This document shows positions 37,380 to 45,498 of a stretch of DNA of 64,000 nt, piece after piece. Below the pieces are notes generated by a model. The model did no database searches and was not told the DNA's origin. It saw nothing but the letters and a program-made list of their open reading frames with translations. Source of the stretch: Stappia sp. (GTDB lineage Bacteria; Pseudomonadota; Alphaproteobacteria; Rhizobiales; Stappiaceae); assembly GCF_040110915.1 (NCBI RefSeq), contig NZ_CP157793.1, positions 124,001 to 188,000 of the forward strand, in the 5' to 3' direction. The translations under genes and the position numbers were made by a program. How positions within the stretch are numbered: position 1 is the first letter of the stretch; every line of letters begins with the position of its first letter.

Positions 37380-38552
37380 ATGGTCGGAATGCCTCAGACG
37401 TCGGGTCGGACTGCCAGGGCCCGGGTCGGCGTGGAGCTCCATGCGGTGCGCGATGGCGCCGATCTCGAGCGTCTTTGGCGGCAGCTGCCGGAGACGGCTG
37501 TGGGAACGCCGTTCCAGTCCTGCGCCACCATCGCCGGCTTTCTGAACACCGTCGCCGCCGGCTGGCATGGCGAGATCAAGGTCGCGCTGCTGCGCTCCGT
37601 CGCGGGCGGCCCGGCCGAGCTGCTCCTGCCATTCTTCATCCACCGGCGCGGACCGGTGATGGTCGCCGAGGTGCCCGACCGCGGCCTGTGCGACGTGGCG
37701 GCCCCCGTCTTCGTGCCGGACAGTCCGGCGGCGGCGCAGTTCGCCGAGGCCTGGCCGGAGATCGTCGGCGGGCTCGGGGCCGATATCGTCCGCATCAAGC
37801 ATGTCGTTTCGCGCGTGCGCGGTCACGCCAATCCGCTTGCGGGCGTCGCGGACATCGAGCCGGCCGACGAGGGCATCTTCGCCTTCGATCTGACCGGCGA
37901 GGCCTACGCGCGGGCGCGTGCCAAGCGCTCCGTCTATGCCGAGGCGCGACGCAAGCGGCGCAAGCTCGCGGAGATCGGCGACCTGCGCATCCATTTCGCC
38001 GAGACCCCGCCGGAGCGCGAACGCATCTTCGAAACGCTGATCGCCCAGGCCGGAGACCGGCTCGCGCGCTCAGGGGTCGACTACAGTCTCAACAGCCCGG
38101 AGATCCGCGCCTTTTATCACGCGTTGCTGTGCGAGGACGGGGGCGCGGACCGGGCCTGGCTCGCCGCGCTGGAACTCGACGGCGAGATCCTCGCCGCCAC
38201 GGCCGCGCTGCACGACCGCGGTCAGATGACCGGCGTGCTCAACTCGATCACCTCCGGCGACAGGATCAGATACTCGCCCGGCATCGTTCTGATCGACTGC
38301 CTGCTGGAGCGCGCGCGCGAGGCCGGGATCCGCGAGTTTTGTTTCGGGAACGGCACCCAAGGCTACAAGGCCCGCTTCGGCGCCGAAAGCCTCGCGCTGC
38401 ACACCTATTGCCGGCCGGTGACCCGCTTCGGCGCCGCCTGCCTGCGGCTGAAGGACATGTTCGGCAGCGCCGTCCTGCATCTCGGGCCGTCCGCCCGGAG
38501 CGGCGACGCCGGACAGGCGCCGGCCGTGTCCCCCGCGCCGCGCCTGCATTGA
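37380..38552 (+). CDS. GNAT/FemAB-like acyltransferase (CelD/BcsL-type, Acetyltransf_6)
   Basis: The product is 390 residues. The central part (about 170-330) has the double GNAT pattern of the cellulose-biosynthesis CelD group: KRSVYAEARRKRRKLAEIGDLRIHF, then LAALELDGEILAATAALHDRGQM and YSPGIVLIDCLLERAREAGIREFCFGNG. It likely transfers an acyl or aminoacyl group to a surface polysaccharide precursor or related molecule in the cytoplasm. GGAG lies about 8 nt before the ATG at 37380. No polysaccharide genes flank it, so the acceptor is unknown. Confidence 0.82.
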   Translation: MVGMPQTSGRTARARVGVELHAVRDGADLERLWRQLPETAVGTPFQSCATIAGFLNTVAAGWHGEIKVALLRSVAGGPAELLLPFFIHRRGPVMVAEVPDRGLCDVAAPVFVPDSPAAAQFAEAWPEIVGGLGADIVRIKHVVSRVRGHANPLAGVADIEPADEGIFAFDLTGEAYARARAKRSVYAEARRKRRKLAEIGDLRIHFAETPPERERIFETLIAQAGDRLARSGVDYSLNSPEIRAFYHALLCEDGGADRAWLAALELDGEILAATAALHDRGQMTGVLNSITSGDRIRYSPGIVLIDCLLERAREAGIREFCFGNGTQGYKARFGAESLALHTYCRPVTRFGAACLRLKDMFGSAVLHLGPSARSGDAGQAPAVSPAPRLH

Positions 38553-38592
38553 GGCGGGCCGCTCCAGGCCGCTCGCAGGCGAACCGCGCGGA

Positions 38593-39414
38593 TCAGGCCT
38601 GCGCCTCGGCCCGGCGCATGTCGCGTTCCCGGCGCACTTCATGGCGCTTGGTGGCGATCGAGGTGGCGATCACGCCGACGGTGACCACCGCGACGAGGAT
38701 CGTGCACACGGCGTTGATCTCCGGCGTCACCCCGAGGCGGACCTGCGAGTAGATCTTCATCGGCAGCGTGGTCGCCTCCGGCCCCGTGGTGAAGCTGGCG
38801 ATGACGAGATCGTCCAGCGACAGCGTGAAGGCCAGCATCCAGCCGGCGATCACGCCGGGCAGGATGAGCGGCAGGGTGATCGAGACGAAGGTGCGCAGCG
38901 GCGGACAGCCGAGATCCTGCGCCGCCTCCTCCAGCGAGCGGTCGAAGCCGGCGAGCCGCGATTGCACCACGACCGCGACATAGCACATGGCGAAGGTCGT
39001 ATGGGCGATCATGATCGTCCAGAACCCGCGCGCCTGGTCGATGGCGACGAAGAGCAGCAGCAGCGACAGCCCGAGGATCACCTCCGGCATGACGAGCGGG
39101 GCGTAGACCATGCCGGAAAACAGCGTCCGTCCGGCAAAGCGCCCCGACCGCGTCAGCACGATGGCCGCCAGCGTGCCGAGCACGGTGGCCACGCTCGCCG
39201 AGGTGAAGGCCACGCGCACCGTGACCCAGGCGGCGTCGAGCAACTGCTGGTTGTCCAGAAGCTCCACGTACCAGCGCGTCGAGAAGCCGCCCCACACCGT
39301 CACCAGCCGGGAATCGTTGAAGGAGTAGATCACCAGAAGCACGATCGGCAGGTAGAGGAAGGAAAACCCCAGTACCAGCGAGGTGACGTTGAACCAGCTC
39401 GGTCCCTGACGCAT
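38593..39414 (-). CDS. potI: Putrescine ABC transporter permease PotI
   Basis: The product is 273 residues with six predicted helices. The EAA loop is EEAAQDLGCPPLRTFVSITLP, and FTLSLDDLVIASFTTGP is specific to the PotI/PotC branch. The ATG at 39414 follows a GTG at 39417. It is the last gene of potFGHI, 31 bp after potH. Confidence 0.93.
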   Translation of the reverse strand: MRQGPSWFNVTSLVLGFSFLYLPIVLLVIYSFNDSRLVTVWGGFSTRWYVELLDNQQLLDAAWVTVRVAFTSASVATVLGTLAAIVLTRSGRFAGRTLFSGMVYAPLVMPEVILGLSLLLLFVAIDQARGFWTIMIAHTTFAMCYVAVVVQSRLAGFDRSLEEAAQDLGCPPLRTFVSITLPLILPGVIAGWMLAFTLSLDDLVIASFTTGPEATTLPMKIYSQVRLGVTPEINAVCTILVAVVTVGVIATSIATKRHEVRRERDMRRAEAQA

Positions 39415-39445
39415 CACGAGGGCTCCCGTTTGGCGGCGGCGCGTG

Positions 39446-40411
39446 TCATCGATCCTTCTCCGCGCTGCGCTGCTGCTGGTTCTGGAAGAGCACGATCGGC
39501 ACCACCAGAAGCAGAAGAAGGATGACGGCGACGGCCGACGACACGGGCCAGTCGCGGTTGGCGAAGAACTCGGTCCACAGCGTCTTGCCGATCATCAGCG
39601 TGTCGGAGCCGCCGAGCAGATCGGGGATCACGAATTCGCCGACGGCGGGAATGAACACCAGGAAGCAGCCGGCGACGATGCCGGGCACGGACAAAGGCAC
39701 GGTGATCGTCCAGAAGGCGCGCCAGGGCGGGCACCCGAGATCGCTCGCCGCCTCCAGCAGGCTGGTGTCGAGCTTCTCCAGATTGGCGTAGAGCGGCAGC
39801 ACCATGAAGGGCAGGTAGGAATAGACGATGCCGATATAGACGGCGATGTTGGTGTTGAGAATCGTCAGCGGATCGTCGATCAGCCCGAGCGCCATCAGAA
39901 GCTGGTTCAGCAGCCCCTCGTTCTTGAGGATGCCGATCCAGGCGTAGACGCGGATGAGAAAGCTCGTCCAGAACGGCAGGATCACCAGCATCAGGAGCGT
40001 CGCCCGCCAGGCCTTGGGCGCGCGCGCCATGCCATAGGCCAGCGGATAGCCGACGAGAAGCGTGATCGCCGTCGACACGCCGGCGATCCACACGCTGGAG
40101 AGATAGGACTTCCAGTAAAGGTCGTCTTCCGTCAGCCAGACGTAGTTCTCGAAGGAAAAGGCGGCGAGGGCGCTGCGCAGGCTCTCCCAGCCCTGCGCAA
40201 GGTCGATGGTCGGCGTGTAGGGCGGGATCGCCACCGCGATCTGCGACAGCGAGATCTTGAAGACGATGAAGAAGGGCGCGAGGAAAAACACCAGCAGCCA
40301 CGCGTAAGGGATGGCGATCAGCAGCCAGCCGGCCGCTCCGCGCCGGGCCTTGCGCTTGCGCGCGGGCACGGCGAAGGCTGCCGCAGCGCCACTATCGGTC
40401 CGATCCGTCAT
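39446..40411 (-). CDS. potH: Putrescine ABC transporter permease PotH
   Basis: The product is 321 residues. A basic cytoplasmic N-terminus (RKRKARRG) precedes six helices; the EAA loop is EAASDLGCPPWRAFWTITVP and the IPAVGEFVIPDLLGG segment is typical of PotH/PotB. The ATG at 40411 was chosen because the much longer open frame only reads through potG and potF. Pairs with PotI. Confidence 0.93.
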   Translation of the reverse strand: MTDRTDSGAAAAFAVPARKRKARRGAAGWLLIAIPYAWLLVFFLAPFFIVFKISLSQIAVAIPPYTPTIDLAQGWESLRSALAAFSFENYVWLTEDDLYWKSYLSSVWIAGVSTAITLLVGYPLAYGMARAPKAWRATLLMLVILPFWTSFLIRVYAWIGILKNEGLLNQLLMALGLIDDPLTILNTNIAVYIGIVYSYLPFMVLPLYANLEKLDTSLLEAASDLGCPPWRAFWTITVPLSVPGIVAGCFLVFIPAVGEFVIPDLLGGSDTLMIGKTLWTEFFANRDWPVSSAVAVILLLLLVVPIVLFQNQQQRSAEKDR

Positions 40412-40446
40412 GCCCGCTCCCCCTTTTCCCTGGTAAGCCGCCCCGC

Positions 40447-41595
40447 CTAGCGGGTGAGCACCATGCCCGCGTCCCGGTCCCAGGACAGCCACACGCGGTC
40501 TTCCCAGCCGATCGGCTTTTCCACGACCCGGCTGCGGTTGGCGACGGTGGCGCGCACGGTCTGATCGTCGACGATATGCGTGTGATAGATCGACACGTCG
40601 CCGAGATAGCCGATGTCCCAGATCTCGCCGGTCAGGCGGTTGACCGCACCCTCCGGCTCGTCGAAGCCGATGCGCACCTTTTCGGGGCGGATGGCGAACC
40701 ACACGGTGTCGCCGATGCCGGCGTCCACCGGCTGCGCCACCTCGATGTCGCAGGCCATCGTGCTGGCGGCAAGCCGCGTCACCTCTCCCTCGCGGCCCGC
40801 GACCTTGCACTCCAGAATGTTGATATCGCCGATGAAATCCGCGACGAAGCGCGAGTTGGGCAACTCGTAGATTTCCGCCGGAGTCGCGATCTGGATGATG
40901 CGGCCCTTGTCCATCACCGCGATCCGGTCGGCCATGGTCATGGCCTCTTCCTGGTCGTGGGTGACGATCACGAAGGTCATGCCGAGATCGTGCTGCAGGT
41001 CGGTCAGCTCGAACTGGGTCTCCTCGCGCAGCTTGCGGTCGAGCGCGCCGAGCGGCTCGTCGAGCAGCAGCACCTTCGGTTTCTTGGCGAGCGAGCGGGC
41101 GAGCGCCACGCGCTGGCGCTGACCGCCGGAGAGCTGATGCGGCTTGCGCTTCGCGAAGTCCTGCAGCTTCACCAGCTTGAGCATCTCGGCGACGCGCGTC
41201 TCGATGTCCGGCTTCGCCATGCCCTCCTGCTTCAGCCCGAAGGCGACATTCGCCTCCACGCTCATGTGGGGGAAGAGCGCGTAGGACTGGAACATCATGT
41301 TCACCGGGCGGCGGTGCGGCGGCACGCCGGCGAGGTTCTGGCCGTCGAGAAGGATCTCCCCCTCGCTCGGCGTCTCGAAGCCGGCGAGCATGCGCATCAT
41401 CGTCGTCTTGCCGCAGCCCGAGCCGCCCAGAAGCGCGAAGAACTCGCGCTCGTAGATCTTGAGGCTGAGGTTGTCGACGGCGGTGAAATCGCCGAACCGC
41501 TTGGTGACGTTTCGAAATTCGATGTAGGGCGTGGCGCTGGGGTCGTCCCAGGGCTGAAAGTCCCGCCGTACCGGCCCGATCGGTTTCTTCGCCAA
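40447..41595 (-). CDS. potG: Putrescine ABC transporter ATP-binding protein PotG
   Basis: The product is 382 residues with Walker A (GGSGCGKTT), [14 protein letters not shown], Walker B (VLLLDEPLGALD), switch THDQEEAM and a C-terminal TOBE domain (about 290-380). The TTG at 41595 (MAKKPIG) has GGAGGGG 5-7 nt upstream and fits family N-termini; a GTG at 41610 is the alternative. The GDINILECKVAGREGEVTRL region marks the polyamine subclass. Confidence 0.92.
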   Translation of the reverse strand: MAKKPIGPVRRDFQPWDDPSATPYIEFRNVTKRFGDFTAVDNLSLKIYEREFFALLGGSGCGKTTMMRMLAGFETPSEGEILLDGQNLAGVPPHRRPVNMMFQSYALFPHMSVEANVAFGLKQEGMAKPDIETRVAEMLKLVKLQDFAKRKPHQLSGGQRQRVALARSLAKKPKVLLLDEPLGALDRKLREETQFELTDLQHDLGMTFVIVTHDQEEAMTMADRIAVMDKGRIIQIATPAEIYELPNSRFVADFIGDINILECKVAGREGEVTRLAASTMACDIEVAQPVDAGIGDTVWFAIRPEKVRIGFDEPEGAVNRLTGEIWDIGYLGDVSIYHTHIVDDQTVRATVANRSRVVEKPIGWEDRVWLSWDRDAGMVLTR

Positions 41596-41625
41596 GGATG
41601 CCCCTCCCACGCCCCTGATGGGTGA

Positions 41626-41650
41626 CGGGCCCGGCCGGCGGCCGGGCCCG
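41626..41650 (-). other. Intercistronic stem-loop between potF and potG
   Basis: CGGGCCCGGCC (41626-41636) pairs perfectly with GGCCGGGCCCG (41640-41650) over a GGC loop, 8 bp past the potF stop. There is no T run. As in the agl operon, it may stabilise the binding-protein message. Confidence 0.85.
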
Positions 41651-41658
41651 ATACGCCG

Positions 41659-42753
41659 TTACTGGCCGGTCTTCACCTTGGTCCACTCGCGGGTGCGCAC
41701 GCGCATGGCGCGCGGCGCCTTGGTGGTCGTGGTGAAGAGGTTGTCGACCGTCGCGTCGGACGGATAGACCGCCGGGTCGTTGAGCACGTCCGGATCGACG
41801 AACTCCTTGCTGGCCAGATTGCCGTTTGCGTAGAAGACATAATTCGTCGCTCGGGCGATCACCTCGGGCCGCATGATGTAGTCGAGGAAGATATGCGCTT
41901 CCTCCGGGTGCGGCGCGTCGGCGGGGATCGCCATGTTGTCGAACCACATCATCGCCCCTTCCTTGGGGATCGAATAGGCGACAGTGACGCCGTTGTCGGC
42001 CTCCGCCGCGCGGTCGCGCGCCTGAAGAACGTCGCCCGACCAGCCGACCGCGAGGCAGATGTCGCCGTTGGCGAGCGCGTTGATGTACTCCGAGGAGTGG
42101 AATTTCTGGATATAGGGCCGGATCTTTAGCAGAAGCTCCGTCGCCTTCTCGAAGTCCTCGGTGCTGTTGCTGTCCGGATCGAGGCCCAGATAGTTGAGCG
42201 CGGCCGGGTACATCTCGTCCGCCGTGTCGAGCAGATGAATGCCGCAATCGGCGAACTTCGACGCCACCTCCGGATCGAAGATCATGTCCCAGCTGTCGAC
42301 GGGCGCATCCGGCATGCGCTCCTTGATCATCTCGACATTGTAGCCGATGCCGGTCGTGCCCCACATGTAGTTGATGGCATGTTCGTTGCCCGGATCGAAC
42401 TTCTCGATCCGCTGCATGATCTGCGGCCAGAGATTGTCGATGTTCTCCAGCTTCGACTTGTCCAGCTTGCCGAAGACCCCGGCCTGGATCTGCCGGCCGA
42501 GGAAGGTGCCGGTGGGCACGACCACGTCGTATCCGGTGCCGCCGGCGAGCAGTTTGGTTTCGAGGATCTCGTTGCTGTCGAAGACGTCGTAGACGACCTT
42601 GATGCCGGTTTCCCTGGTGAAGTCCTCCAGGATCGACTCGTCGATATAGTCGGACCAGTTGTAGACGCGCACCGTGCGCTCCTGGGCCGACACGCTCGTG
42701 GCCGCGAGGACGGCGGCCATCGCCACACCCGCGCAAAGCAGCTTCTTCATCAT
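41659..42753 (-). CDS. potF: Putrescine-binding periplasmic protein PotF
   Basis: The product is 364 residues: a signal peptide (MMKKLLCAGVAMAAVLAATSVSA) then RTVRVYNWSDYIDESILEDF, the mature PotF/PotD start. Ligand-pocket segments include YNWSDYI, NYMWGTTGIGYN, VGWSGD and YSIPKEGAMMWFDNMAIP. It binds putrescine (possibly spermidine) and delivers it to PotGHI. GGAGGTGAGGA precedes the two adjacent ATG codons. First gene of the operon. Confidence 0.94.
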   Translation of the reverse strand: MMKKLLCAGVAMAAVLAATSVSAQERTVRVYNWSDYIDESILEDFTRETGIKVVYDVFDSNEILETKLLAGGTGYDVVVPTGTFLGRQIQAGVFGKLDKSKLENIDNLWPQIMQRIEKFDPGNEHAINYMWGTTGIGYNVEMIKERMPDAPVDSWDMIFDPEVASKFADCGIHLLDTADEMYPAALNYLGLDPDSNSTEDFEKATELLLKIRPYIQKFHSSEYINALANGDICLAVGWSGDVLQARDRAAEADNGVTVAYSIPKEGAMMWFDNMAIPADAPHPEEAHIFLDYIMRPEVIARATNYVFYANGNLASKEFVDPDVLNDPAVYPSDATVDNLFTTTTKAPRAMRVRTREWTKVKTGQ

Positions 42754-42917
42754 TCCTCACCTCCGTCCGTCTCGTCCGTTGGGCACACGACGCGCCCGCG
42801 CACCTCGCCCCAGCCTAGAAGCAACGCGCGCCGCGGCTCAAGGGCACACCGCGCGCATCCCCCTGAAAAAACGTGCGCCCCCGGCGCGAAGGCCGTCCCC
42901 CGCGATCAAGGACGCGA

Positions 42918-44333
42918 TCACAGATAGGTCTGGCGTTCGAGCGTCGAAATCTCGCGCCCGAATGCGAAGAGTTCATGACGCTTGATGTCGACCAGCACCT
43001 TGTGCATCTCCTCTCCGACCGCCTCCTTCATGGCGTCGGAGGCGGCGAAGGCGTCGATCGCCTCGTCCATCCAGGGCGTCAGATGCGGCGCGGTCTTTTC
43101 GTAGGCATTGCCGACCACCGGCGGGGGCGGAGCGGCCTTGCCGCGCATGCCGGCGAGCATGCCGGCGAGCACACCGGTCAGCACCAGATAGGGATTGGCG
43201 TCGGCGCCGGCGATGCGATGCTCGACGCGCGCCGCCTCCGGCGTGCAGGCCGGCACCCGCAGCGCCACGGAGCGGTTGTCGTGGCCCCAGCAGATGGAGG
43301 TCGGCGCATAGGAGCCCGGCTGCATCCGGCGGAAGCCGTTGAAGGTCGAGACGAACAGGAGATGCGCCACCGGCATCGTGTCGAGCAGGCCCTTGATGGC
43401 ATGGCCGAGACGCGCCTCGCCGTGCTCGGGATCGGCGAAGACGTTGCCGCTGCCGTCCTCCAGCGAGACATGCACATGCATGCCGTTGCCCGGCCATTCC
43501 ACAAAGGGCTTGGCCATGAAGGACGCCTTGAGGTCGTGCTTGCGCGCGACGCCGGCGACGAGGCGGCGCAGCAGCACCGCATCGTCGGCCGCGCGCAGCG
43601 GATCGCGCCGGTAATGCAGGTTGAGCTCGAACTGCCCCGGCGCGGCTTCCGACACCGCCGCGTCGGCGGGAATGTCCTGCGCGTCGGCGGAGCGGCGGAT
43701 CTCGTCGACCAGCGGCATGAAGGCTTCCAGATCCGACAGCGCATACATGTTCTGCCGGGCCGGGCCGAGATGGGTGGAAAACACCGGCGTCGGATCGCCG
43801 CTCCAGTCGCCGTCGTCCTGATCCTCGAAGAGATAGAATTCCATCTCGAAGGCGGCGGTGGCCGTCAGGCCGTGCTCCGCCAGCCGGTCGGTCATGCGCG
43901 CCAGCACGTGGCGCGGGTCGCACAGGAAGGGAACGCCGTCGCGGTCGTGCATCGACAGGAGCACCTGCGCCGTCGGCCGCGCGGCCCAGGGCACGGTCTT
44001 CAAGGTGCCGGGCACAGGCCAGCACACGCCGTCCTTGTCGCCGGTCTCGATGTGCATGCCCGTTTCCTCGACCTCGCGGCCCCAGACATCGAGGCCGAAG
44101 AGCGAAAAGGGCAGGTTCACGCCGTTCTCATAAACCTTGCGCAGGGCGCTTCCGGGAAGCCACTTTCCTCTGAGCACGCCGTTGCTGTCGGGCAGGATCA
44201 CCTCGACCGTGTCGAGATCGGGATGCTCCGCCTCGAAGCGCGCAAGCTCTTCCTGCCGCGCCGCGTCGTCGCCCGGGCGGGTCCAGCCGGTGGCGGCGCC
44301 GGTCGCAGTGCCGGTCGGACTGGAGGTCAGCAT
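42918..44333 (-). CDS. puuA: Gamma-glutamylputrescine synthetase (glutamine synthetase family, PuuA-like)
   Basis: The product is 471 residues of the class I glutamine synthetase fold. Metal and ATP segments are seen: FEMEFYLFED, APGQFELNLHYR, NGMHVHVSLED, and SYAPTSICWGHDNRSVALRVP with RVEHRIAGADANPYL. Next to potF and a PuuB-like oxidase it most likely ligates glutamate to putrescine, the first step of the Puu pathway. The ATG at 44333 has only a weak ribosome site. It lies 165 bp upstream of potF on the same strand and is divergent from the GntR regulator. Confidence 0.88.
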   Translation of the reverse strand: MLTSSPTGTATGAATGWTRPGDDAARQEELARFEAEHPDLDTVEVILPDSNGVLRGKWLPGSALRKVYENGVNLPFSLFGLDVWGREVEETGMHIETGDKDGVCWPVPGTLKTVPWAARPTAQVLLSMHDRDGVPFLCDPRHVLARMTDRLAEHGLTATAAFEMEFYLFEDQDDGDWSGDPTPVFSTHLGPARQNMYALSDLEAFMPLVDEIRRSADAQDIPADAAVSEAAPGQFELNLHYRRDPLRAADDAVLLRRLVAGVARKHDLKASFMAKPFVEWPGNGMHVHVSLEDGSGNVFADPEHGEARLGHAIKGLLDTMPVAHLLFVSTFNGFRRMQPGSYAPTSICWGHDNRSVALRVPACTPEAARVEHRIAGADANPYLVLTGVLAGMLAGMRGKAAPPPPVVGNAYEKTAPHLTPWMDEAIDAFAASDAMKEAVGEEMHKVLVDIKRHELFAFGREISTLERQTYL

Positions 44334-44695
44334 GAAAAACTCGACATCGGACGGTCCTTTGTGCGCCGGGCCCGGGACTGTGCCGGGGCCGGGCCGGAGA
44401 GGCGTTGAAACAGGGCCTGAAGCCGCGGGGTGCCGAAGGCGCCCGAGGTGGCCGAAGGGGTGTTTCGCGCGCGCCCGTCCCGATCCCCCTCCCGGTCTTC
44501 CCTTGAGTGTGGCACAGGCGTGCAACACAGGTTGTGAGGCCTGCCGCGCGGGGCGGGTGGACGGGGCGCGATTGCCGCGAACTGAAAAATGTGATCACGT
44601 AGGTGCGGGAGTGTCAAGCGGCCTGTCAGGGTGGGCCCCTTCGACATGAAAGGCTCCGGGGCACGCGACCCCGGGCCCAGGAAAGGACGGCAGCG
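44334..44695. other. Divergent control region between puuA and the GntR gene
   Basis: About 360 bp without a gene. It carries a TGTGATCAC(G) palindrome at 44590-44599 that recurs downstream of the regulator gene. The puuA side is very GC-rich and shows no clear promoter. Confidence 0.6.
44590..44599. promoter_or_regulatory. Candidate GntR operator 1
   Basis: TGTGATCACG, preceded by GAAAAA and followed 5 bases later by TGCGGG. The same core and similar flanks occur at 45431-45440. It lies about 100 bp before the regulator gene and 255 bp before puuA, fitting control of both directions. Confidence 0.6.
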
Positions 44696-45418
44696 ATGGC
44701 CGACAGTGGAAAGGCGCTTGCGGATACGCCGCCGCCCGGGCCGCCCGCCCCCGACCGACCCGGGCGCTCGTCCGCCCGCGACCGGGTGGAGCGCGCGGTG
44801 CGCGAGGCGTTGCTGAGCGGGCGCTTCGTGCCGGGGCGGTCGGTGACCCTGCGCGGACTGGCGCAGGATCTGGGCGTCAGCCCCATGCCGGTGCGCGAGG
44901 CGGTGCGCTCGCTCGCCGCCGGCCAGGCGCTGGAAATCCGCGCCAACGGCCGCATCCAGGTGCCCACGATGACCGCGGAGCGGCTGGCGGAACTGCTCAA
45001 GGCGCGGCTGTTGCTGGAACCGGAGTTGGCGCTGGCCGCCGGCGCGCGGCTCGGCGCGCGCGACGCCGACGTCCTGCGGCGGATCGACGACCGCGTCGAC
45101 GACAGCCTGCGCGGCGGCGATGCGGAGACCTACATGCGCGAAAACTTCGCCTTTCACTTCTATATCTATCGCGCGGCCGGGTCCGAGGTTCTGCTGCCGC
45201 TGGTGGAAAGCCTGTGGCTGCAGTTTGCGCCCTTCATGCGAACGGTATACGGGCGGGTGGGAACGGCCGCGCTGGAGGACCACCACAAGGAGGCCATCGA
45301 GGCGGTTCGGGCGGGCGACGCCAATGCCTTGCGCGCCGCGGTGGCCGGGGACATCCGCTGCGGGATGGACCTTCTCGATGAGGGGGGCGCGCTGTGCGCG
45401 GCCGGGGCCGCCGATTGA
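44696..45418 (+). CDS. GntR-family regulator (FadR/FCD subfamily) of the polyamine cluster
   Basis: The product is 240 residues. After a Pro-rich tail (1-25) comes a winged helix (VERAVREALLSGRFVPGRSV, LRGLAQDLGVSPMPVREAVRSL, about 30-75) and an all-helical FCD ligand domain with the metal-binding type pattern (FHFYIYRAAGSEVL, DHHKEAIEAVRAGD). The ATG at 44696 follows AGGAAAGGA. Lying between the divergent puuA and the catabolic genes, with a matching palindrome on each side, it likely controls both, with a polyamine or derivative as effector. Confidence 0.88.
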   Translation: MADSGKALADTPPPGPPAPDRPGRSSARDRVERAVREALLSGRFVPGRSVTLRGLAQDLGVSPMPVREAVRSLAAGQALEIRANGRIQVPTMTAERLAELLKARLLLEPELALAAGARLGARDADVLRRIDDRVDDSLRGGDAETYMRENFAFHFYIYRAAGSEVLLPLVESLWLQFAPFMRTVYGRVGTAALEDHHKEAIEAVRAGDANALRAAVAGDIRCGMDLLDEGGALCAAGAAD

Positions 45419-45430
45419 CATCGGCGAAAA

Positions 45431-45440
45431 TGTGATCACA
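45431..45440. promoter_or_regulatory. Candidate GntR operator 2
   Basis: TGTGATCACA, a perfect 10-bp palindrome 59 bp upstream of the second synthetase start, flanked by GAAAA on the left and GCGCGGG on the right. It matches the site at 44590-44599 in 9 of 10 bases. Confidence 0.65.
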
Positions 45441-45498
45441 AATGCGCGGGTGCGTGGTCGACCGGTGTCGCCACGCCGCGTTGGGACAGGTGACAATC

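Noticed and set aside
39446..42760. A single minus-strand open frame of 1104 codons covering potF, potG and potH
   Set aside because: Only its last 321 codons (PotH) look like a protein family. The rest is an Arg/His/Gly-rich shadow of potG and potF, which are clear in other frames with their own starts.
45431..45440. CRP/cAMP site (TGTGA...TCACA)
   Set aside because: CRP needs six bases between the half-sites; here they touch. The repeat beside a GntR gene fits a local regulator better.
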